Assembly (NCBI RefSeq): GCF_000004075.3
Contig: NC_026656.2
Span: forward strand, 10,540,001 to 10,604,000
DNA length: 64,000 nt
From: Cucumis sativus
Lineage: Eukaryota > Streptophyta > Magnoliopsida > Cucurbitales > Cucurbitaceae
Direction: 5' to 3'
The translations under genes were made by a program, and so were the position numbers. Positions 38,301 to 49,215 of the stretch are shown here, one piece after another. The notes under the pieces are model-generated. The model was not told the DNA's origin, did no database searches, and saw only the letters and a program-made list of their open reading frames with translations. How positions within the stretch are numbered: the first letter of the stretch is position 1; every line of letters begins with the position of its first letter.

Positions 38301-41300
38301 CTGGATTTGCTTTCATTGTTATTATTATATGGGAGCATAACAATTCCTTTTCAAAGAAAGAGAAAATCAAATGCATTCTTTTTAATTATTAATGTGGGTA
38401 GGACTAGTTTTATTTTAACTTTCAATAATCAATTTCTTGATATTCCAACCTTTTTTCTTCTTTCTTCTTTAGGTTGCAGTAGTCACTTTAAAGCTTCATT
38501 TGATAAAAAAAAAAAAAAAAGGAAGTTTGTAAACATTTTCTTTTGTTTCGTTATCTAATCTTTTTATTAAAATTTTAAAAATTTATGCCAAAATTTAAAA
38601 TTAAGAAAAGAAAAATTGTCTTAAACAACAAAAATGTTTAAAATATTTATAAATATAGTAATATTTAGTATCGATTTACTGTATTTTGTAAATATTTTGA
38701 TTTATATTGGATAACGTTTGGAAGATTAGAATTTAACTAAAAAGATAGAAGAAAAAATATGTGCATAATTTTTAAAAACGATGATTTATAAGGGACAGAC
38801 TCCAAACAATAAAGCTGAGCAATTGAAGTCAACAAAGAACTTATTTCCAACATTAAAAAAAGAATGAATATAAAAAGCAATGAAATTACTCATATAATAT
38901 ATTCCATATATATAACTATTAGTTACATAACTTTTAATAGTTTGTTTTTCCATTTTAATTTATTTTAATGAGAGAGATAAATAGATAATTATAAATGTGG
39001 TATAAGGTAGGGAAGTGGGTTTGAAAAAAAATTAATTAATTTGGAGGTTGATGAGACATTATCAAAAGGGTTAAGAAGCAATAATCAAATATGGGGCCTA
39101 ATCAATTATTTTAGATGCAACATCTTTCTCTTTCTTTACTTTTTAGTTAAGACATGGACCTCTTTTTACACACACATGCCCCTTTCTCATCTACTAATTT
39201 AACCCTAACCCTCTTTATTTTTCCATTTAAATGACTCATAATTCAACTAATCCTTCAATTATTTTTAGAAATTCATCCATAATACTATATTCATTTAGAG
39301 ATTTTATATAATATTATTCTTCACTACCAAATTTCTCTTTAGGGAATATTTCTACTTAAATTATGTTGCATTACATTTATATTATTGTGTTTTAGGTGTA
39401 ACAATTGAATAATATTGTTTGGATACCTTCTATATCTTATTTAATGACATGTTTTGTTCATAACCAATATAAAATATTGTGTTAATTAGTGTTTTCTTTC
39501 ATTGGTTGGTGTACAAACTAGCTTAATGAAAGGTTGGGAATTTTACATATAAATAATTAAAATGATGTGATTTGTTTGTAATCTTACATACTAGTTGTTC
39601 ATATGCATTGTTGACAATACATCTCAATAATTATTGATCACTAGCTCCAATGTAATTAATAATTTAATAAAATTTGTTAGTGAGAATAGAAGATTCTAGT
39701 CTTTTATTTATTTAAGGTTAAGGCAAACAAAAAACACAAACGCTAACAAAAACAATTCACTAAAAAGAAATTCCAATAAGAGAACCCACAAAGAACTCAC
39801 TAGGGCAGGTGGAACGCATATCAAAGCTAATGACTTGAAAAATAACTTGACATGGCTGCTAATTAAAGTAGGTGATTGTACACACCAAGCTAGTCATTCT
39901 CCAAAACTTTCTTACTGGCAGATAAGATGAATGTTTCAGTTTGAATTCATGACATGTTAAAAACTCCAAGGAAAACAATCCTGATCTATACTAGAGCACT
40001 TTTTTCCTAAATATCATCCGATTAGTTGAATAATCCAAAGAATAAATAGTTACAAGACTAGTCATCTATAAAGAACACAAAACAATATAACAACAATATA
40101 CAAATGGTATATATGTGGTTGCACCTGTAACTTGTCCCATGCTACCAACCATACTATAAAAATATCTACAAATAATAACTCTAAATTAAAGAAGACCCAA
40201 CGAAGATACCATTCATTTCTTAAGATACAAAATTCAATGGGTATTATGACAAAAAAGACTTCCCAACAGTTTTTTTTTCGATCTCTACAATCACATAATA
40301 CGCCAATCTAGATAGTTTTTTTTAGATTCCTAAAAGACAAATGGCCATAATCAAAGAACCATTTGAAGGAGAAAAACAAGCATTTTAGAACATAAAAAGT
40401 CATCTACATCTAAGATAACTATTGTACTAAATTGTTAACAATATGATATTGACAATTAAGAATCAAACCATATAGTATTCATAATTAAGAATCATATATA
40501 CCATATTGATAAGTTGCAAGGCCCTTCCTCAATAAAGAATCAAACAAATTAAAAGATTACAAACTATCATGAACATAAAAAAAAAAAAAAAAGAGCCTAC
40601 CAGCACCAAGACAATGAACTAGAAAGTCCAATTCTCTTAGTACTTTAAGTTTCTTGTCTCTTAATTGAAGACATATGATTTAATAATTTAAATTATGTTT
40701 AGCACCTACCTTTCATATTTTTTACATGGATTTGGGGATGGTGTTCACATTTTCTTAGAAACTAATTGGTTTACAATTAGACAAAAGAAAAAAGAAAAAA
40801 AAAATTAGTACAATAAAATCTTCTTTATTTATGGTTCGTGAGCTAAGCTTTAGATGTTTTCAAACAAAACTTCTACATATTTTTTATTTAATTCTGTCTT
40901 CAATTAGATAAAAAATTCATTAGTTTTACCATTTATTTAAATTCAATACTAATTATTTCTTAAAAAGTATGTTTAGTGAAATTAAATAACCCTAATAGAA
41001 AAAAAAATATTTTAAATGAGTTTATCATATAACAAAATATTACAATTTATTAAGCTAAGATAGATATTATTTGTGTATTTCATTATACAAATAGACATAG
41101 TAGTTTATCATAGTTTATTATAGATAATCAACTATATTTTGTTATATTGTGCTATATTTAAAAAGAGTTAAACTAAGTAAGTTTGTTTGGAGAATAGTAC
41201 TATCTTGAAAGGCTTCAACAATTTAAAATGTTAATTTTCAAATTTTCACATTGATTGCAAAGTGAAAGTTTCACTTTAATCTTTCCCATAGGATTCAAAT

Positions 41301-41487
41301 TTAGATGGTCTATTTTAAAACAATGGAAATATTAAATTATATAGTTTTTTTTTTTTCGCTTTTCGTTTTTTTTAAAGTACAATTTAAATAAGTATAAGTT
41401 TTTAAAAATTTCATCCTTTTCCTTTCTAAATGAGATAAATAATAATTATGAAAAAAAAACGGGTAATGGCGCCGTTAAAAAACGAGA
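35398..41487. other. Long AT-rich intergenic region
   Basis: No gene is recognised. Items seen: an (AT)n run at about 36761-36779, an (AAT) run, a short GC-rich patch with ccgcttgcgg at about 37990-38070, A-rich non-coding DNA at 39700-40610, and foldback-type 'tagtttatcatagtttattatag' sequence at about 41040-41160. Confidence 0.5.
36885..36910 (+). repeat. (AAT)n microsatellite
   Basis: About nine perfect AAT units, then an interrupted continuation to about 36922. Confidence 0.92.
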
Positions 41488-41499
41488 GTCGGCACCGAC
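41488..41499. promoter_or_regulatory. Palindromic pair of DRE/CRT cores in WVD2-like promoter
   Basis: GTCGGCACCGAC is a perfect dyad apart from its central two bases. It gives ACCGAC on plus and GCCGAC on minus. Both fit RCCGAC, the DREB/CBF binding core. It lies about 20 bp upstream of a TATA box. Function is inferred only. Confidence 0.45.
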
Positions 41500-41511
41500 G
41501 CGGCAATGGGT

Positions 41512-41520
41512 TTATATAAA
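41512..41520 (+). promoter_or_regulatory. TATA box of the WVD2-like gene
   Basis: TTATATAAA at a sensible distance from the noncoding first exon. Transcription would start near 41545. Confidence 0.65.
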
Positions 41521-42508
41521 CAAGGAACAGAAACAGGACGCACTTCGACACCGTTCTTGGAATCGCGACTTCACTCTGATGCTTTAGTACAATCCCAAGC
41601 AATCCACAGGTATCGTTTCCATTCTTCTTCTACATTTTGCACAATGGTTCTTTCTATTGATGTAATAGTTAGATCTGGTTGCTGTCTCTCGATCCACTTT
41701 TTTTACTATCACAATGTGTTGATGTTCTCTTGATTTCTTGTCGCTACATTTTGTTGCTTAATCTGCTGCTAAATATTCAAAATGATTTGTTGATACGGGA
41801 GACATATATGATTTCTTTATGATTGAGAGGTTGTGTTGTCGATCATCATAATCTATATATATGTATATATTTAGTTCATTCATAAAGACTGCTTTCGTTT
41901 GGGAAGTTGTATATATGGTTACGGTATTGGTTAGATAAATGTTAATTAAGGTAATGCCCACTACCTATTTGTGCATTTTATGAAGCTAAATATATTTTTA
42001 TGGCATGATGAGATATTTGATAATTATAGTTACTATAGAAAATAATCTAGTGACTTGCTATCATAGGTTTAAATCTGTTTAAGCTTTCGAGTTGAATGGT
42101 GATATAAGATGGTATTGGTGTGGGAGAGCGGGAGGGTAATGCCATTTCCACCCTAATCAATATTGATTTGTAGTTGTTTGGTCTTTTACGAATTTTCAAT
42201 CCCAGTAGTGAGTAGTGAGGGAGAGTATTAAAATATTGATAATTTATCGGTACCTATCCATTTAAATTTTTGGGGGGAGTAGTGATTTAACATCATATAG
42301 TTCATTTTTATACAACTGACAAATTAGTGTAGCTCCAATTTTCCTTCCCTCTCTCTCAAAATATTGTTTTCGATAAGAACAACCTTGGATTTTCTCATAT
42401 ATGCAGTAGGGATGTGCATTGATGTGTTTAATTTTATTGTAGTTTGTGTACTAATTCAAATTGTGATCCTATAGAATCCATAGTCACAAATTTCATCATT
42501 GCAGTATT

Positions 42509-44412
42509 ATGGAGATGGATGGTACAGATGTTTGCATGGACAAAGAGCCAGATCTTGTAATAACATATTCCACTGGAGGAGTTTCTCATGTTTCATCTTG
42601 TGAGGACAGCCTCAGTCATCAAGATGTCATGGAGTCGTTTGGGGAAATAAATGGAGATCATGATATCAACAATTCAGAAGAGGGAAGCGAAGCAAAGGAA
42701 TATGAAGTGAAGGAATGCACAAATGAAAAATCAATCAAGATTCCTGAACTGCACCTTTCAGAGAAACCTGACCAACAACAAAATGTGGTCAGCTCGAAGA
42801 ATGAGAAAGAGAGACTGGAGGAGAAGGTACTACAAGAAGGAAAGAATGATGAAAAATCTCTTTTAACTGTGAACTCATCGAAATCTTCTGCTGGAAATGT
42901 TCGTACAAGACACACTGTTCCGCAGCCCTTTGCCTTAGCAACAGAAAAGCGTGCTTCATGTGGTACTCGATCTCCCAATGCTATCACCACTGAAAAATCT
43001 ACCAAAAACAATGTTCGGCCTGCAAAGACCAAATCAAATCAGGTGCCTTCTAATGGAACATAATTCTACTAGTGTTCAACGTAGTTCCCAGGATGTGTTT
43101 AATTCAACTCCTCATGGTCAAAAAGCTTCTTACTTTATCCACTGCCTTCACTTTAAGGGATGGTTATTAATTATAATCCTAAATAACTATTTTGGTTTGT
43201 ATAAATTAGAGTGTAGTGCCTTGTGGCTCAGGAAATACTGGTTTTAGTTGTACGCCTATATATGGCTCAAAGAATTTGCTTTTACTTCCTGCAGCCCGCA
43301 TCACCCCGGGTGCTGAGGAAACCACTGCAACCTACTAACAAGAAGCATGCTGATGAGGAAGATTCCTGCTCGGTAGTTTCCATGTATCTTTCTTATCTTT
43401 ATACTTTTTTATTTGCTAATAGATATAATCTTCTCCATTTGCTCTAAAATTGATTTTTGCTTATTGATTGGTAGCAGTGCAGCATCATCTCGGGCTATCA
43501 AGACCAGAATTACTGTTGCATCAGCTCCTTCATTTAGATGCACAGAGCGTGCAGAGAAAAGGAAGGAGGTATGACCATTCCCAGTTTATCCTATCGTTCT
43601 TTGTACTCAACTATTTCCATACTAATCTTTATCCTGCATTCTTACTACATTTTTTTTCTCATTTATCTAGTTTAATTCGAAATTGGAGGAAAAACTCCAG
43701 GCTCTGGTGGCTGAGAAGACAGAGTGTGAGACGAGGTCCAAGGTAAAATATGTTCTCTCTCTGGTGGAGGAGGATGTTTGTTGCTACCTCATTTTCTTTT
43801 TCTTTTTCAAATATTTTCTTTTCTTTCTGAATATAATTTTGAAGTTGTCATCTTTCCTTCTTTTACATCTTCACCAATCTTCCCAAATTTTAAGGAAGAG
43901 ACTGAGGCGGCTATCAAACAACTGAGAAAGAGTTTATTATTCAAAGCAAATCCAATGCCAAGCTTCTACCACGACGGGCCTCCTCCCAAGGCTGAGCTGA
44001 AAAAGGTACTTGTCACAAATTTATGTGGCCCCTACAGTATCTTGACAAACAGAGAACATATTATTGGGAATATATGAATTCATTGTCTGCTTAAGTTATC
44101 ATTAATAATACTCTGTTTGAGTGCCAGCTCCCACCAACTCGTGCAAAGTCACCTAAACTTGGCCGACGTAAGAGTTGCAACAATGTTGTTCATTCATCGT
44201 ACGGAGACAAGATAAAAGTCAGTTGTGGCAAGGGAACTGGTCGCCGTATAGAGAGTTGCAACAAAGATATCATTGCATTGAATGTTATTGGGGACCAGAG
44301 CGATGTCTTTCGCTTTGTAGAAAACAAGCTGAAGCAAGGCGGAGCCTTTTCCGAGGTGATTCCTACTGATGTAAATGGTCCAAAGAATATGAATATTTCT
44401 GTCCAGTCTTGA
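42509..44412 (+). CDS. WVD2-like TPX2-domain microtubule-associated protein
   Basis: WVD2/WDL proteins bind and bundle cortical microtubules and influence anisotropic growth and organ twisting. I derive a 394-residue product from exons 42509-43042, 43295-43383, 43475-43568, 43671-43742, 43895-44005 and 44128-44412, all with GT-AG junctions and consistent phase. A 5' UTR intron (41610-42504) precedes the ATG, which lies 4 bp into exon 2. The N-terminal 220 residues are acidic and low-complexity (VCMDKEPD near the start). The TPX2 domain (about 228-310) contains [17 protein letters not shown] at 243-247, [40 protein letters not shown] and SPKLGRRKS. Length and intron pattern fit the family. The exon 3 donor (gtatct at 43384) and exon 4 acceptor (43474) were chosen to keep the CSV-S-AAS spacing seen in relatives. 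Family is sure; exact splice sites nearly so. Confidence 0.9.
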
Positions 44413-45154
44413 GTTTGTGACAAACTTCCAAGTCTCTTTTATCATGCTTACTATATCTAGCATTTTTCAAGAGTTCATTGCGGTGGTTTATGTAATTTAT
44501 GATGTAAATTTCTGTAATTTATATCGTTTGATTAAGCGGAAGTATCTTACTTCCAGATGAAATATTTATCTTATAAGGGCCCTCCCTCTGAAAGGAAAAA
44601 TGGAAAACAGAGAGAAGGAGATCTACTAAGATGTGGTTCGGTCTATTGTTTCCTTTGTTACTTCCTCTTGTACGTAAATTATACATTGACCATTCTTGTT
44701 TCTCTAGACTTCAATTTGAGAATAAAAGTGGATAATGTTCCTGTGGATTTATTGCTTTATGTTACATGACTTCCATTGTTTGTTAATCTAATTTTTGCTT
44801 TCTATTAGAAGAGATAGGAGTATCGACTTCAGTTATTGACATGCATGGTTGACGAAGCAAAACGAGGTGCGTTGCATAGAAGTCCTGGTTCCCTGTCTGG
44901 AAAATATTTTTGCTTCAGCTAATTAAGAGAGAATAGCTAAAAGGGCTAGAACAAAAAATGTTTGAAATTTAGGTGTTGGATCCTCAAAATGCAAAGTACT
45001 TGAGAAGTATTGGGCGTTTTAGTTCATGAGTTGGGTTTGTTAACTTCCGAGTAATTCAAGATTAAGAAGGAACTTATTGTTGACATGTAAGTGTAAACAT
45101 TTTTGCCTTCTTTGTTGCTTTTCTTTTCCTAATAATAATTTTGACAGGGAATAC
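44413..45154. other. 3' UTR of WVD2-like gene and spacer to the MIR166 unit
   Basis: The first 150-350 bp is probably 3' UTR. The short open stretches after 44557 have no recognisable domain. Confidence 0.45.
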
Positions 45155-45162
45155 ATATAAAT
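45155..45162 (+). promoter_or_regulatory. Candidate TATA box for a pri-miR166 transcript
   Basis: ATATAAAT lies about 1.5 kb before the hairpin. Donor-like sites after it (tttctaag|gtaaaa near 45342, acttcaag|gtaacc near 45630) and one just past the hairpin (aagga|gtaagttt near 46771) suggest a spliced primary transcript. This is inference from sequence only. Confidence 0.3.
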
Positions 45163-46630
45163 GCAAAACGTTGAAACAAACTTGAAGTAATCTCACTTTG
45201 ACACAAACATCAGAAGCTGAGAAACCAGTTTCTCACGGGTCTTCTTTCCCACAGCCAAGAAAAACATTTAGTCTATCGTCTGGACTCTCAACTGTCTTTG
45301 ACGATGCAGCCAGCTGAAGAGTTGCTTGGCTCCCTTTTCTAAGGTAAAAGAGAATCCTTTTGCCCTTGCTTCTATAGCGTATAACATGCTTAAGATCTTG
45401 GGCAACCATTAAGATGTCTGAATCTCTCTCAAAATGTGTTATTTATAGGTTGAAGGCTTATCTTTTCTCCACTAGTGGGGGACTCGCATTAATCTGAATT
45501 GTGAACTCAATGTCTGTCCTTACAGCTAAAGTTTCTATAGTTAAAAAAAGAAGAGGGGCCTCATAAAGAAAAAGATGCAGCTGTCGTGATCATCCTTCTA
45601 CAATGCCAAAATTTGCGACGACTTCAAGGTAACCTTTTCCACTTGGATTTGATGCTGTTTATGCGTTTGATTTAAGAATATCAGGACTAGATCTTTTTTA
45701 CCACCCTGACGTTTAGAATTGTAAGGATCTAAATTTACAAATCACAAAACCTGCAAACTTTAATACATTACATAAGTTTTTTATTTTTTATTACTCATTT
45801 TTAAAAAAAATTCAAATATAGATCAAGCAAACCCAAATTTCTTGGGCTGTGCTTTCCTGTTCGTCCATATGTTTGTATTTGAACTGTTACTCGTTTTCTC
45901 CTAAATAAATATTCCGTTCCTTGGCTTTTGGGTGTTTAGCCTTCCAGAAGTGTATTGTCTTGATTGCATGCAGCCAAATTGCGACTGATATCTTTCCCAA
46001 ATTCTTATGATTGACAATTCTCCATTCGTTCTTTATGCCCTGACATGAGAAATGAGCGGCATCAAGAGATTATGTTAATAGGCCTGAGTTTACATATAAA
46101 TACGCACACAAATTGTAAATACTTCTTAGTAAATAGTAGTACGCAAATTTCAACTTATACTAAATAATTTCCAGTCTACACTTCTGTATTAGAACATGTT
46201 CTTTTTTTTTCCTTTGCTCCACATATTTTCTGTTTTGCTTTCTTCTTTTACTGTATCTATCTTGCTGTTTTAATAACATTTATCTAAAGTTTGTTTACGT
46301 GTTTGGATCACAACTAGGTACGTTTAATTACTAAACAATCTTCTTGTTAGTTATAGCTATCTATGTTAGCCCACCCTTCTAAGCTTTTTGTTGAACTACC
46401 ACAGCCTCTCCCTTGCAATTTCAACAAACACGGTCTTACTATTTCTGTCGTTTTGTTTTGATTGTCTTTTTAGTTAAAAATTGAAGATCTTGATTTGGTA
46501 GATGTGGAAAAAGTACAACCCCTTGGAGTGTACAACTGAATCATTGACCTTCAAATTTGTAAGTTTGAATCTCTCGATATATATATAACTGCACGAAGAA
46601 CCATTGGCATGCTCTCATTTATTTATTTCT

Positions 46631-46755
46631 CTAGATTTGTTGAGGAGAATGGAAACTGGTTCGAGAACGTTTGTATGAATGAGCTTAAAAAGAGAATCTT
46701 TCATCCGAATGATCTCGGACCAGGCTTCATTCTCGCCAGCTCTTCAGTTATCTAG
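46631..46755 (+). ncRNA. MIR166: MIR166 precursor hairpin
   Basis: The 3' arm holds a 21-nt mature sequence at 46715-46735 whose first 18 bases are UCGGACCAGGCUUCAUUC, identical to miR165/166. Positions 19 and 21 differ from the commonest form (ending UCG instead of CCC). The 5' arm (about 46645-46664) pairs with it: gagaatgg, two mismatched As, then ctggttcga. Pairing continues beyond the duplex on both sides. Toward the loop, 46665-46679 pairs with 46700-46714. At the base, ctagat (46631-46636) pairs with atctag (46750-46755). This is the classic MIR166 layout: mature strand on the 3' arm, a two-base bulge in the duplex and a loop of about 20 nt. miR166 guides cleavage of class III HD-ZIP mRNAs (REV, PHB, PHV, CNA, ATHB8), setting leaf polarity and vascular pattern. 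Confidence 0.95.
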
Positions 46756-46799
46756 TGCATGACGACTAAGGAGTAAGTTTACATCTCCCTCTCCATTTT

Positions 46800-48473
46800 A
46801 AAGTTTTTTCTGGTGATTGTGTCGGAGGGAATGATGTATAGGCCGAAGAAGGCAAAGTCATACTTTGTTTCATGGAGTTTACTTCAAAGTACTATTCTAT
46901 GCATTATAATTTTCTGCTACTTTTGTTTAACTTTTTAGGTTGAGGTGGGGTTTTCTTTTCTCATACTTTGAGTTTCAAACTTTAATATAGTTAATAATTA
47001 AATTAACTAATTGATATTAATTCTAAAAACATTAATATAATTATGATTAGGGGAAATTATTTGACTTAGTTTGCTGTATTTAGATAACCTTATAATTATA
47101 TGTTTTTATAAATTGACTAATTTATTAAAATATTTACCTGACTTGTTTTGTCCAATAAAAATTTATTAAGTAAATGTAATTATTATTTACACAAATTTAG
47201 CTAATGATATCTTGAATATATTTAATTAGTTAAATTAAGTTAGTACCATATTTTTCAATGTGGATAAAATTGCACAAACCATTGCTAGACTATGGAGTTT
47301 GTTACAATTATACACATAAGGACGGATTGTGTATGTGTAATATACTTTTCTTTTATTATTATTATTAAATATGCAATAAGATGTACTTATATTTAAATAT
47401 AAAACATACGTGCCTGACTGCCCGTTTAGAATAAACCTTAGCACTTGGTTCATTGGTCATATATCTTGGTCTCAAGGTTCGAAACTTTACTAGTGCAACG
47501 CTCTTTCTTATTTAACAAAATTTTATTGGTTTTATATACAGAATCATCACCTTGACCAACAAACTATATATAATTTTATACCTTTGTGATGGGTTTGAAG
47601 ACTCAATTTCAATTTTATTTTTGTGTACACGTTTGGACATGTTTGGTAATTATTTAAACCTTGTTAGGTTACTAATTTGTTTTTTTTTTTATATATATTT
47701 TTTAAATTTAAAATTAAATACAATACTTCTGCATCCAAACTTTTTTTTTGTTGTTATTTATTTTTTTATTGATGATTTAAGTGATCAAGTCAAATTTGAA
47801 TGCTAAACAAATTGACTTTGTCTAATCACTTACTTTTTTTTTTTTTCAATAAAGTTTATTTCTTTTCTATAATTTTCAATGATTTGCAACTTTTGTTTTG
47901 GAAACACTTATTAATAAACAAGCCGTCGGTAGAAATAGTGGTTATAGGCATGATTTTCAAAAACGAAAATAAAAGGGTCATCAAATGGGATTTTAGTTTC
48001 TAAAAACTTGTTTTTACTTTTGAAATTTGGTTAAGGTTTATCGAAAGAAAATTAGATTAGACTCAATTTTCAAAAATAAAAAAAATGGCTACCAAACATA
48101 GTTTTAATTATTAGTTTTTAGTTGTTGAAAATTAAAACATAAACTTTATTTTCATATATAAGTTTTTCCGTTTGATATTTACTTGGAATTTGGTATTTCT
48201 GACTATGAATTCTAGGTATTTAACTTATAATTGAACCTTTATTTGTCACTTTAATGACAACAAATTTGATTGGAATGCATTAATATGTAATCATATGTAC
48301 AAAATAGTATCTATACTATATGCGCTATAAATTAATCAATCTCTTCTAACTCATAATAAAATAGATGAAGAAATATAGTTCAATTTTCTTACGTGATATT
48401 CAAACATAATAGTGGTACATAGTAGCACATTTATGAAACGAATTTTCAATTGGACGTGACTTGTAGTTCTTTC
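46800..48473. other. Non-coding segment
   Basis: No gene is recognised. 47440-47500 has a weak tRNA-like pair of boxes (tagcacttggtt, then aggttcgaaac) that might be a decayed SINE head. 47900-48170 resembles old terminal-repeat sequence. Remaining DNA is AT-rich. Confidence 0.45.
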
Positions 48474-49215
48474 TTAGATTTTTATACAAATGAAATACAT
48501 GTAAACCATGTTCTGCTGAATGATACATGGAGCTAAACCTGAATCAACAATTGCAAAAGCCAAAGAGAGTTTTGAATTACCATCAAGCGAGCAAACATTA
48601 AGTAAAGTACTAAAATGTTTATTTTTTATGGAAGCACCATTAGTTGATATTATAGGTAAACAAGAAGCAGTAGGAGCCACAAAATAATACTTAAACCTGT
48701 CTTCTTCATCAACTTCTTCTCATGTATATGTTTCTCACATGAATAAAGTTAAAATTAAACATCTTATCAATTTAAAATGTATCACAGATAAATTACAGCG
48801 CATTTGTCAAACTAAGGTACCTGAGTTTTTTTTTCAATAAGTGTATGTGAAAATGCGCTGACAGAAGAGCATAGGATGACTCAGGAGTACCTCTAATAGA
48901 ATTCAAACCAATCTTATGGCCTCTCGACGCCCTGTTGTAACTTACATTCATACTGTGATGCCTTTTCATATAGCTAATAGCATCACGTGGATGTAATAGA
49001 ACCTTGTCATTCAATTTAAAAAGGAACTTTGTACACCCAACAATCATCCAAGATGTTGCTTGCCTATAGTAAACCTTGACAATGTCAACAACACATTGGT
49101 GGGTTCACGAATGACACACACCACTTTTCTTGTAGACCAATGCACGTAAACACCAACCACAAGATAAATCCTTACCACAAATATCAAACGAAGTACGATT
49201 TAACCTAATCATAGT
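48474..49215 (-). pseudogene. Mutator-like (MULE) transposase remnant
   Basis: Reading the minus strand from 49215 gives a MuDR-type DNA-binding block (CGKDLSCGWCLRALV ... HQCVVDIVKVYYRQATSWMI). It is followed by HPRDAISYMKRHHSMNVSYN and RGTPESSYALLSAHFHIHL, the region before the MULE catalytic domain. A second piece (about 48510-48660) has CLPIISTNGASIKNKHFSTL and SLDGNSKLSLAFAIVDSG, matching the first catalytic-Asp region. The expected Asp before the 'G(T/A)' step is Asn here. A TGA interrupts the first block at about 49107, and the two pieces are separated by non-coding sequence. It is a decayed internal fragment. No terminal inverted repeats were located. Confidence 0.8.

Noticed and set aside
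42658..43032. 124-codon minus-strand open frame
   Set aside because: Antisense shadow of WVD2-like exon 2.
47435..47500. Possible tRNA-derived SINE head (A-box- and B-box-like words)
   Set aside because: Boxes are degenerate, there is no clear 3' tail or target duplication, and no second copy in the window.
48858..48875. miR156-like string tgacagaagagcat
   Set aside because: Only the first 11 bases match miR156. It lies inside the MULE coding remnant and no pairing arm is visible.
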